27,863 nt of DNA from a virus, in the IMG/VR virus record IMGVR_UViG_3300024255_000120, positions 1-27,863 of that record. One strand, written 5' to 3'. Made by a program: the position numbers and the translations under genes. Below are positions 13,601-21,700 of the stretch, one piece after another; the first letter of the stretch is position 1, and each line of letters starts with the position of its first letter. The notes beneath the pieces were generated by a model. The model did no database searches. It was not told the origin of the DNA and saw only the letters and a program-made list of their open reading frames with translations.

Positions 13601-16600
13601 GAGTATTCCGAGAGGGGTATCCTATTAATGGAAGATCAAAAGGAAAAACAGCAAATGTAATTTCTGTTACTAAAACTTCCTTCACTCCAGTAATTAATAC
13701 CAGAACAAGGACTATTGGTAAATTTAGTTCTGATAGAGGAAAATTAAGTTCGGTAAATCAAAGAATTACTGATTCTAATTTTTATCAAGATTATTCATAT
13801 GTTGTTAGAAGTAAAACTCCTATCAATAATTGGAGAAATGTAGTAAAGGATAATACACATCCAGCCGGATTTAAAATGTTTGGAGAGGTTTATATCGAAT
13901 CCTCGGCCGACATCAAAATGAAAGGCGAGCAGTCATCTTCAGAAAAACTAACTAATTATTTAATTCTACCAACAACAGCAGTTTCTTCTTATACATCAAG
14001 AAGAACTATTACTACAGGAATAATTAAAGTTGAAGATTCTACCATTGTTAGAGGTGCTGGATCGGCATCTGTAGATTCTTTTGATGAGACTTTAACTAGA
14101 GTTAGGGAAATTATATTGTCTCCAGAATTTGATGGAAAATATGATGACTCTACCGGTCTCAAAATCGGAAACAGAACATTTACATTAAAAGATAAAAATT
14201 CAGGAACTGCATTTACTCCTAAAAATAATCAATCTATCATGATTACTATTGATGGTGTGGCACAAAATCCTGGCAGATCATATAAAATTAATGGAAATCA
14301 AATTACATTCTACGAACCACCTATTGGTAAGAGACAACAACTTGTAGATGGTAATATAGTTGATGTTCCTGCACAAAGTTATTATATTAGAGGTTTCCAG
14401 TTTAGAGAAGATGTAGATAATAATAAGTATCTGAAAAAATTAAAAGATATTACTAATAACTTTGATGGTAGAACAAGAATCTTTGATTTGTTCTATGAAG
14501 ATAATTCAGTTGTAAAATCTGATAAGAATGAAAATTTCTTGATCTATCTAAATGCTGTTCTACAACAAGGTTCTTACGAAATCAGAAGATTCAATAGTTC
14601 AGCAAAAACTGATCAAATTGTATTCTCTAAAGCACCAAAAAATTATAAAGACCTTTATGAAGGTGTTCCTGATCAATTACAAAATGAAGAATACTTCTTT
14701 GGATATAGCGTAGGGTCATACGAAAGACTAGGAATTAATAATAAATTAATACCTTTTAATGGAGCATCATATCCATATCCAATTTTGGATACTTATGGGA
14801 GAGTTAAAAACTTTGATACCCCATTGTATGCATATGTTTTTGTAGACGGTGTTCTACAGAGAGATTCTCTTTCATACAGAATTAATGGTTCTTCTATTAC
14901 ATTTGAAAATTCTTTAGGATTTGCTAAACAACCAGATGGTTCATATACCACTGCTACAGTTGATATTTTATATTTCTATGGAAAAGATTATAATTCTACA
15001 GTGACACTATTTGATTTTGAAAATGATTCCTACTTCAACAGAACAACTGTTACTTTTTCTGGATTAGGAACCAAGGATCAAGTTGATTCATGGTTTAAGC
15101 AGAACACCTCATACAAAACTACCGTTTATCAAATTGTTGGTGGAAATCAAAGAGTTTGGGGAGAACTTATTGATTTTGGTCTTTCTAATGGCAATGATTG
15201 GGAAATGTTTATCAGATCACAAAATGTAGATTTGATTGCTGATGAACCTGTATATTTCTCTAGACGCACTGTTGCTGGAACTACTGATACTATTAGTGTT
15301 TCATTTGATTCATTTAGTATTTCATATTTACTATCAGAACAAAATGAAAGACTTTTGAATAGAGTTGAAAGTAACTATTCTCCTTTTATAACAACTACTG
15401 ATTTAATTGATAGTTACGAATATACAGGGATTGTTATCAAAGAGCATCCAAATTTAAGAGTGGGAGATTTTATACAAATTGATGGCGAATCTGAAAAACG
15501 TGAAGTTTTTAGTGTACCACTATTCGCAAAAACTAAAGAGTATCGTCCCGGCGAGCAAGTTTCTAATAATTATTTTAGTAAAATTAGTGTCGGATCTTAT
15601 AACAAAGATAAAAAAGGAGAAGGGTTAAGTGTTACTGCAAATGTAGCAGATGGTGTCGTAGTAAGTCTTGATTGGAACAAAAGAGACTTACAGCAGTATT
15701 TTGATAATAATATTTTAATTAACCCTACTGCATATCAATACAACTCTCCACCTGTCTTAAACTTTGTTCCATCTACTCCTGCTGGTGGTGGAGCAAGAGC
15801 GGAAGTTCTTGTTTATGGTGGACAAGTTATTGATATTGTTTTAGTTGATGGTGGATCTGGGTATGCTATTGCTCCTAGAGTACTTATTTCTAGAGGATAT
15901 AATGTTGTTAGAGAAAACAACTATCCAGAGTCATCTTTTGATCTTAAATTAAAAGCTCAAGATGGTATCTATGGTGTTGTCAAGATGCAAAGCATCTTCA
16001 GTGAAGTCTATCTATGGGATAGAAATTTGATGGAATCTCTAACAGCAGTAGTTTCTCTATCTCCTGTTGATGCAACAGAGATTTTGACATGTTTTGTTAC
16101 TCCAGATCCATTAGTAGTAACTTTCAATACCACTCAATTTGAAAATACATCTACTGTAGAGACAACTATCCAAAGCAATAACTTGTCTTGGAATGAAACT
16201 ACTGTTGAAGTTGATTATGAAATAATCAAAGATCTTTCTTATAGTACCTATCTAAACCCAGTTACAAAATACCATCAATCTGGTGTTTTGGATCTTAATA
16301 ATAATTCGATGGGTGATACTGAATACTTGTATAGTCATTATCTACCTGGACAATCAGTAAGAGATTTTATTGAGTCTCTATATATTGATGTTGGTTATGC
16401 AAATGTTTCTGGAATTACATTAGAGCAGTTAGATACAACTTTCAGTGAATTTAAATCTATTGATGCTGCTAATGATACCTGGATGGAAAATTATGCTATT
16501 ACTGATAGCAATATTTCAACTACTGGTAGAGTATTGAACTTTGCGATTCCATCTATCCAAGAACTTGGTTCATATCTAGATGCTGATTTATTAATTGGAA

Positions 16601-16803
16601 ATACTTTACAAATTGATATCCCAGATACTACTAATTTCCCTCCATCAGGAAAATTAATTATAGGAAAAGAAATTATTTCTTATACTTCTAAAGTTAGTAC
16701 TGATAGATTATCTGGTATAACTAGAGCACTTAATGGAACAACCGAAGTTGACCATCCCGCTGGTTCTATTTTGAGAACCATTGGTATTGAAACAACTACT
16801 TAA
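7663..16803 (+). CDS. 7: Giant gp7-like baseplate wedge protein with YHYH-like and cupredoxin-like inserts (3046 aa)
   Basis: About three times T4 gp7 (1032 aa). The N-terminus (FIVSEYENFQKVLESYY) and residues 160-255 (IKNISNFYKVKGTDKSIRFL, later GQTV) resemble the C-terminal part of T4 gp7 (KGIEASYKFLFK, LVGQTIY). Residues 2044-2070 (SYVVRSKTPINNWR, then HPAGF) resemble its later SYYVMKIKSNLPSSRW/HPVGF block. Between them lie beta-rich modules: a four-copy repeat of about 60 aa across the protein (67-128, 311-376, 1497-1561, 2974-3039), GSGY repeats (550-686, 1247-1271, 1787-1888, 2720-2745), a YHYH-like domain (757-877) and a cupredoxin-like domain (1379-1482). In T4, gp7 clamps the wedge core together; here the extra mass probably projects from the wedge. 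No frameshift is seen. The gp7 identity is from remembered motifs, so moderately sure. Confidence 0.75.
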   Translation: MNTQISSLIEDQLPGFIVSEYENFQKVLESYYENLESTGNPLDIITNLTSYYDIDFYEKKLLQERTTLSSSLNSTDTTIIVADASSFPLKNGYVKIDNEICFYKERTSTELLEVSRGVSGTTQLGDLYSKSKFVSSDSTTHDNGSNVDNLSHLFLYAIVKSFEIQYLESFPEEYIKKDVDKRILIKNISNFYKVKGTDKSIRFLFNTIISDNDTPTTYNPKDQTLKASVSDWDSSYVIQCRILSGNPEWLIGQTVVQQSDNNSNVNYASAVIENFYTVDSNNGDQLFNLIVNPQSINSEFVIPQRTVLNRIIVPGQTTGDTITVDSTFGWDDSNGVIVINDEVISYEGKNARQFIIKNRGTINRTHNVGDEVTNYSTLKSVTPNGIVSLLAYGTLNTLLIDDAHPYASVNDRIQVSNPGFESANPLLFSDSDKNYRWKVNVTGDSPSVPLNPSIGQALAKVLAGIGSIYEDNDLYYFATSSYPSTRILPSGVTETLSDPQLLKIIPKATTTTSEIYKTSRRDIGLFVDGSIAFGFKNEDLIQYGPITEFVVTRRGSGYQKPPFILINGVSHKADAILTGDTVSDIISTDSTNYTSAPTVEIVSGRDAVLEPIVTSGEITSIRIVNPGEYYSASPAILISDFSGKGRFAEYHAVVSPQGQITSLEKLSGGKFYTQENVVVTVIPDGFSNSAAAKANIREWVKNRHFNTVVDDNGGLVVPGYNRDKNYYGVISNPKRLRLRLNDNVATTTLVETTAAKTHSPILGYAYDGNPIYGPYGYENPLNPSSDIAKMESGYSIKSSRVGGPIDAPYEMGTFVDDYEWSPTVDTGKTRLDVNNGRFCVTPEFPRGVYAYFLTIDATGVPVFPYIIGENYYSLPVKSNYQSDVTQNAIPKEAKRLFITGTEQNGKSEIAIIDSISRGSVSGVTVEDSQPNFSVGSRVYVNNSGTGGTGATGRVSATFGKPVTSLESRETKASVLMSAQPFYSFSGDTITQPSTGATGELLRDTVEETTFVLRAINNAFESGSPIESSSTVLNILLNRSSTYTKDVTLDLVLLDDPSNIIASSSVLSSTIDQNSVRVKVISGNFSDYLNYDEGKTILKSGDLANTAGSGIVAITNLSQGVDITSVNESIAIAETVGVHDFAEGDDVDIQIDPDESVTETLYYVAKKDYQEVDLTPQSFRGKVNDTGVGDSTMVGLGRDYAGGVYNNVELIFSNFTNVRETVGSAGDSDNARATVTVNSTNFDNSGQIESIVVTDGGSGYTSDDILTINPSSILKADPTIFDTDIDPTMVQLNADNIALYDVGFFQVDSADKAAVIAFVGAVNDIFIDSNGVEHIYLGEDTDNDWFEYRTTVPGELIDTSVTIDSVVVTASGTTSGPGAPLPQFRFNVGGVTNPGYDMRVGSTFTVNPIPGHVIWIVSDYSTTIRQEDGVALEIATYTAATGVTNNGSSNEAETITFAPQAPGTYYYVCISHPEMVGELTVYPAPSTAIPLVSVNAVGLGLQRTEIVLDKTFSLSENDLLSVGSEIVRVTSVDSNTRQVSLERGVGGTTAVNHLPNSTVTSYQPKYRFTPGTQIIGNTVNDPYVVSYNETTHRLVVNYGFDATNPNKITVVSSFPDQSVPTKIVSVSNVDPLDDRLLFSLDNTDFLTNPIVDIQKYYFYKFDTSHPSMLGSYLDISTSSNYNVFTEEKEVGLAEPGNAGSFVRIRLGYGANIGDIKRKNVNYTTYYYFLTNSSTNTNSSFLRVKEDPLAGRKRVVFTTDTKFVYSLDDVPQYDGSGNIQYKGRSVGKIASIVLDNLGENYKSLPSVEGVVPAAGYKADVKAVRDASSNSITKIDIDFAGQNYSKPKAYVSGDGTGLELAVKIDNGIVTAVEILNPGKDYYSTPKIDIIETDNKLFFESNDIGIPQSIRFINNGTFYFKDDSIQSYYETPQVLTLSNFELNAFGDGESIEQKINGVVFASGKVASNGWNKGSNILRLVNISGVFREGYPINGRSKGKTANVISVTKTSFTPVINTRTRTIGKFSSDRGKLSSVNQRITDSNFYQDYSYVVRSKTPINNWRNVVKDNTHPAGFKMFGEVYIESSADIKMKGEQSSSEKLTNYLILPTTAVSSYTSRRTITTGIIKVEDSTIVRGAGSASVDSFDETLTRVREIILSPEFDGKYDDSTGLKIGNRTFTLKDKNSGTAFTPKNNQSIMITIDGVAQNPGRSYKINGNQITFYEPPIGKRQQLVDGNIVDVPAQSYYIRGFQFREDVDNNKYLKKLKDITNNFDGRTRIFDLFYEDNSVVKSDKNENFLIYLNAVLQQGSYEIRRFNSSAKTDQIVFSKAPKNYKDLYEGVPDQLQNEEYFFGYSVGSYERLGINNKLIPFNGASYPYPILDTYGRVKNFDTPLYAYVFVDGVLQRDSLSYRINGSSITFENSLGFAKQPDGSYTTATVDILYFYGKDYNSTVTLFDFENDSYFNRTTVTFSGLGTKDQVDSWFKQNTSYKTTVYQIVGGNQRVWGELIDFGLSNGNDWEMFIRSQNVDLIADEPVYFSRRTVAGTTDTISVSFDSFSISYLLSEQNERLLNRVESNYSPFITTTDLIDSYEYTGIVIKEHPNLRVGDFIQIDGESEKREVFSVPLFAKTKEYRPGEQVSNNYFSKISVGSYNKDKKGEGLSVTANVADGVVVSLDWNKRDLQQYFDNNILINPTAYQYNSPPVLNFVPSTPAGGGARAEVLVYGGQVIDIVLVDGGSGYAIAPRVLISRGYNVVRENNYPESSFDLKLKAQDGIYGVVKMQSIFSEVYLWDRNLMESLTAVVSLSPVDATEILTCFVTPDPLVVTFNTTQFENTSTVETTIQSNNLSWNETTVEVDYEIIKDLSYSTYLNPVTKYHQSGVLDLNNNSMGDTEYLYSHYLPGQSVRDFIESLYIDVGYANVSGITLEQLDTTFSEFKSIDAANDTWMENYAITDSNISTTGRVLNFAIPSIQELGSYLDADLLIGNTLQIDIPDTTNFPPSGKLIIGKEIISYTSKVSTDRLSGITRALNGTTEVDHPAGSILRTIGIETTT
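9931..10293 (+). other. YHYH-like domain in the gp7-like protein (aa 757-877)
   Basis: HSPILGYAYDGNPIYGPYG (758-776) and NNGRFCVTPEFPRGVYAYFL (834-853), followed by FPYIIG, are hallmarks of the YHYH domain family found in marine phage and bacterial proteins. The eponymous Tyr-His-Tyr-His itself is not seen upstream. Function of the family is unknown. Confidence 0.7.
11797..12108 (+). other. Cupredoxin-like domain in the gp7-like protein (aa 1379-1482)
   Basis: Strand-rich segment with PIPGHVIW (His1411) and a C-terminal loop TYYYVCISHPEMVGEL giving Cys1468, His1471 and Met1474. The C-x2-H-x2-M spacing and following Gly match the type-1 copper loop of amicyanin. All four ligand positions are present, so copper binding is possible. 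Confidence 0.65.
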
Positions 16804-16807
16804 TTAA

Positions 16808-16824
16808 ACTGCTGGTTAAGCAGT
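16808..16824 (+). terminator. Hairpin between the gp7-like gene and gp8
   Basis: ACTGCT (16808-16813) pairs with AGCAGT (16819-16824) across GGTTA. No T tract follows, and the last base is shared with the late promoter box. Confidence 0.4.
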
Positions 16825-16837
16825 ATAAATATAAATA
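16824..16837 (+). promoter_or_regulatory. Two overlapping T4-type late promoters
   Basis: TATAAATATAAATA contains two perfect copies of the T4 late -10 consensus TATAAATA (16824-16831 and 16830-16837), 6 bp apart. They lie 31 nt before the gp8 ATG and would drive gp8 and downstream genes from a start near 16843-16850. Confidence 0.8.
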
Positions 16838-16868
16838 ACACAGAAATCAACCCGTAACCTTACTCTCA

Positions 16869-18746
16869 ATGGCTGCTATTATCTCGGAAAAGTTCAGAAT
16901 TTTTAATGCAAAGCAGTTCCTAGAATCCCTGTCAGAAGGTTCTAGTGACACTGGCAGTGAAAGGAGTCGAATGTACTTCTTTGTTGGTAGACCCCAGGCA
17001 TGGGAGTCTTATCTAGAAATTTATTCAGTAGACGGAGCAGACTCGTTTGCTGTTGGCGATGGAGTCTATGTTGGTGCGTCTTGGGCAGGAGCTACATTCA
17101 AAGCAACTGTAACTAAAGTTCTTGACAATTCTCTTCTTCTTGCAAGCATCGGTCCTTTAGTTACTGACGCTCCTGCTCTTGGTTCGACGTTAACGGGTTA
17201 TAATCAGACAACCAATGCAAACAAATCAGTAACAGCAACAACTGGAGTATACAGATTCTCCACCGAGAATATTCCTCCAGTTCCTCTTGATAACCAGACA
17301 GAAAAATTTGGTATCTATCACGATATTATTGCTGCTAAAAGAATCACAAGTTCTTATGCAAGACACGTTGTAAGACGTTATAACTGGGATGTTATTAACA
17401 ATCCCAAGTTTGATATGTGGAAACCTGATTATTTCGCAACACCTGCTGGTGGTGGTCAGGTTGGTAAAACGGCATCACTAGGTGCAACCTCCATTGGTAA
17501 TGCCAAATTCTACATTATGAATCAATCTTATGAAGTATTCAAGTGCCTCTATAATGGAGAATCGGTAGCAAACCCATCTGGTGTTAATATTCAGCACGAA
17601 CCCAGAACAAATCCCCAACCTGGTTTAGGTTCTTACTCGAACGGCATTTTCACTGCTCCTGACAATTCTTATGTCTGGAAGTACATGTACACCATCCCAA
17701 CCGATGATGTATTGGCATTCTTGTCTACTGATTTTATGCCAATCAATGCTGCTGGAGAAGCATCTAGAGTAGCAACCGAAGCAGCTGCAACTAATGGTGC
17801 TTTGGATATTGCTTTAATCAGCAACCCAGGCACCCTCACTGCTCCTGTATCTGGTACATTCTTTGCTCCGGTAGTAGGAGATGGTGTAGGTGGTGTAGCG
17901 GAAGTTACAGTCGGTGGAGGAGTAGTTACTGCTGCTAAAGTAATCGCACCAGGATCTGGGTATACTTATGCATCTATTCCTTTCGTTACCGGTGTTCCTT
18001 TAGGTACTGCCGGAAGTACAGAAGCAATTGGATTATTCTCCGATAGCGCACTGACAGTTTCAGAAACAGTAACAGCAACTGATACTCCTGCATTAGATCC
18101 TGTATTGCCCCCACAAGGTGGACATGGTTCTGACTTTGAGATGGAACTTAACTCCAAAAGAGTTATGACAAATATTCGTCTCACTTTCATCGAGAATGCT
18201 GGCGACTTCCCTGTAGATAATGATTTCCGCCGTATCGGTATTATCAAAGATCCTTACGAGTTTGGATCTACTACATTTGCGACTGCAGATACTTTAAATG
18301 GATTAAAAGCGGTTAAAGTTACTGGAGCAACAGGAAACTTTATTGCTGACGAGACTATCAGTCAAACTGTAGGTGGCGGCACTGCTAATGGTACTGTAGT
18401 TTCTTGGACTCTCGATGCTGGAAGTCCTGCACCTACTCCAGCAACCCCTGGAAGTGGCGTTCTTAAGTATATCCAAACACCTACCTTACATAAAGATTCC
18501 GGTGTTGTGAGAGCGTTTGAATCGGATGCTGCTAATACCATTGATGGTGCTGGTTCTGGTTCAGCAGGTACTGTTGAAGTTGCTCTTGTAGATGGAACTC
18601 AATTAGTTGGTTCTATTTTTGTAGATGGTTTGGCAAATCCAGAAATTGAAAATAACTCTGGAGATCTCATATACATAGAGAACAGAAGACTAATTACCAG
18701 AGCGGCTGATCAAATTGAGGATATCAAGTTAGTCATCGAGTTCTGA
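16869..18746 (+). CDS. 8: Baseplate wedge subunit gp8 with inserted modules (625 aa)
   Basis: About twice T4 gp8 (334 aa). Conserved blocks include EKFRIFNAKQFLESLS (7-22) with YFFVGRPQAWE (36-46), the region WKPDY to SYEVFKCLYNG (184-230) with DNSYVWKYMYTIP (265-277), NIRLTFIENAGDFP to RRIGIIKDPYEFG (about 435-460), and the C-terminal GDLIYIENRRLITRAADQIEDI, close to T4 GEMIYMENRPPIIMAMDQTEEI. Three stretches absent from T4 gp8 lie at about 50-135, 300-415 and 466-588. They contain GSGY and SGA-type repeats also found in the gp7-like and DUF4815 proteins. In T4, gp8 dimers join gp10, gp7 and gp6 in the wedge. A double late promoter precedes the gene; no Shine-Dalgarno sequence is evident. 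Confidence 0.9.
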   Translation: MAAIISEKFRIFNAKQFLESLSEGSSDTGSERSRMYFFVGRPQAWESYLEIYSVDGADSFAVGDGVYVGASWAGATFKATVTKVLDNSLLLASIGPLVTDAPALGSTLTGYNQTTNANKSVTATTGVYRFSTENIPPVPLDNQTEKFGIYHDIIAAKRITSSYARHVVRRYNWDVINNPKFDMWKPDYFATPAGGGQVGKTASLGATSIGNAKFYIMNQSYEVFKCLYNGESVANPSGVNIQHEPRTNPQPGLGSYSNGIFTAPDNSYVWKYMYTIPTDDVLAFLSTDFMPINAAGEASRVATEAAATNGALDIALISNPGTLTAPVSGTFFAPVVGDGVGGVAEVTVGGGVVTAAKVIAPGSGYTYASIPFVTGVPLGTAGSTEAIGLFSDSALTVSETVTATDTPALDPVLPPQGGHGSDFEMELNSKRVMTNIRLTFIENAGDFPVDNDFRRIGIIKDPYEFGSTTFATADTLNGLKAVKVTGATGNFIADETISQTVGGGTANGTVVSWTLDAGSPAPTPATPGSGVLKYIQTPTLHKDSGVVRAFESDAANTIDGAGSGSAGTVEVALVDGTQLVGSIFVDGLANPEIENNSGDLIYIENRRLITRAADQIEDIKLVIEF

Positions 18747-18785
18747 TTTATTAATTAAATTCCAACCAGACGGTAGTATATTACA

Positions 18786-21700
18786 ATGCCACAGAAGACT
18801 AATCTTAATTCTATTCCCTATTTTGACGACTACGATTCGGGGAAAGACTTCTATAAGGTATTATTCAGACCTTCTTACCCTATTCAGGGTAGGGAGTTGA
18901 ATAGTATTCAATCGATTCTACAGAATCAGATTGAAAATTATGGCAAACATCAGTTTAAGCAGGGAGATCTGGTTATTCCTGGTGAGGTTGGTCTGAATAC
19001 AAAATTAGATTTTGTAAAACTATCATCAGTTTCCGAAGTTGCTATCAGTATTGATGGCGAGATTGTGTATCAGAAGTATGATATTTCTGATTTAGTTGGA
19101 CAGAAAATTTCTGGATTATCTTCTGGAGTGTCTGCTTTAGTTCTTGCTATAACTAAAGCGACAAACAATAGTAATGACACAATTTATGTTAAGTATCTTA
19201 CAGCAGGTGATGGCGGAGACGAAGAAACATTCCGTCAAGGCGAAACTCTGGAAATTGTCGATGGCGTTAATAGCCCTCTGCTTGTTGTTGGTACTGATGG
19301 CAGTGTTCTACCTACAAGTATTTCTGTAACTAATCCAGACACAGGAGAGGTGACGTTTGTTACTAGTCCTGCCATGGGATATGGTTCTGCTGTTAAAGTA
19401 GAAGAAGGTATCTACTTTGTCAATGGATTTTTTGTTCGCAATGATGCTGGTCTTATTCTTGTTTCTGGATATACCCAAACACCATCAATAAAAGTTGGTT
19501 TTAATGTATCAGAGTCTGTAGTAACACCAGAAAAAGATTCTAGTTTATATGATAATGCTGCGGGATCTTCTAATTTTGCATCCCCAGGAGCACATAGATT
19601 ACAAATTCAATTAGAACTTGTAAAATACGAGTATAACCAAACTCCCGATAAGAATTTTATTCAACTGCTTTCCATCAAAAATGGTGTTATAGAGCGTCAG
19701 GTAAGAAAAGTTGATTATAGTCTGATAGAAGAGACTTTAGCAAGAAGAACATACGATGAGTCTGGTGATTATATTGTTGATAATTTTGATGCTGAAATCC
19801 GAGAGTATTATCAGCAGGATGGCAATTTAGGAATTTATTCATTAGGTGTTGATGGAAATGTTAATGGTTTAACACCATCAGAAGCATCAGAAAAACTAAC
19901 AGTTTCTGTTGGTCCTGGAAAAGCATATGTCCGTGGATATGAAATTGTTAATAAGGAAACAAAATATTTAGAATTAGATAAAGCAAGAGATACATTAGTT
20001 AGAGATAACATTAGTATTAAAACCAATAGTCTTGCTAGTTTTAATATTACTAATGTTTATAACAGTGTACCACTTAATGCAGAAGGTTCTGAACTTACTG
20101 CATATCCAACAATTTTCCTGAATTCAGTATATAATGATGGAACTATTGGAGCAAATAATTTAGAATCTTCTACTAATTATCTACAGACTTTAGAAAGAAG
20201 AGGTAAGTCTTTTGGTAAAGATGATGCAATCAAAACAATTTACTTGTTTTCAGATTTAGATCTTGGTCTGATTGACGAATCGAGTATTGAACCTAATACT
20301 CCTTCAGATCGTGCAGACCTTAAGAACATTTATTTTGTTAACACAAGAACATCTACCAATGCTGTATCTACAGTAAAGAGTGTAGAGACTATTTCATATG
20401 CAAAAGTAACAAGACCAGAAGTAGGTGATGTTAATGCTCAATTCTTACAACTAACTGTTGCTGGAAGAAAAGATTATTTAGAAACTATTTTTATTGAGTA
20501 TGATGATAATGTAAGTACGAGAAGACGACTTCTTTACAAAACAGAATCCGATGCCCAACAAGAAATTAATGAGATTGGATATATTGTTGACTATGATCAG
20601 ACTATCACTCCGTTAGTTGGCGTAGCAAAACCAAAAGATTTTACTCTTTTAAAAAATGCAACGGGATTCAATCCTGATACAGATGTAGTTATTTCTAAAG
20701 GAAGGTTGTCTTCAGGAGAATCTACTTATAATGGTATCTTCAATCTCGCATATTTCAACCCAGTATTTTTTACTAGGTTATTAGTTGACTCTTTAATTAC
20801 ATCAGACTTTAGTCCTGGTAAATATATTGTTGGTTCTGAAAGTGGTGCTTACGGAGTAATTGAAGGTAATAGTAATGGATTCCTATCTTCGGGCAGAAGT
20901 TTATATGTAAAAACTTTGTATGGTAATTTTAAATCTGGAGAAACAATTACCAACGAAGAAGGTGGTATTTTAAGAATTGCTAAAGAAAATACTATTTCTC
21001 ACTTTGTCGTATCACGTCAAGGAACCGGATATTCAAATACTGCAAAAATTTCCATCGATGGAGTTCAATATGAACCATCAGAAGTCTTTGTTGGTTCATA
21101 TCAGTCATCAGATATTTCTGTGGGTGTTAGTGGCGGAACTCTATACAAAGTAGAGATTGTAAATAGAGATGCAGTTTCTTTGGATTACGTATCTCCCCCG
21201 GTAATTGAATTTACCGGATCTTATACTATTGAAGCACAAGTTTTGCCAGTGCTGTTTAAAAACACAGTTCTTAATTTTTCTGCTAATAACGTTAAATCAT
21301 TATATTCTGTTTATGGTTCAGGCAATGTATTTACTGCAGATATAGAAACAGTTGATCCTACTTATGCAACATCTACACCAGTAACACAATTTACTTTCTC
21401 TGGAACCAAAGGTTATAAATTCCTAGAATGCACTGGATTTGGCGTAAGTGCTGGAGCATTTCTAGTTCAAGGAGATGCCATCCAATTCAGTGATTCTACA
21501 GGGACCATTCATAAATTTATTGTTGATTATGCAACAGACGGTCAAGGCACTACTAAATCAAGAATTTATTTAAACGGAGCTCTTCCAGAAAGCGTAAGTG
21601 CATCTTCAGTAGTAAGATTACGTCCTACTATTAATAATTCTGCTATTTCTTCATTAGTATTTCCTACCGGAAGTAAGGAAGTAAGTAGTTTAATTAGTAC

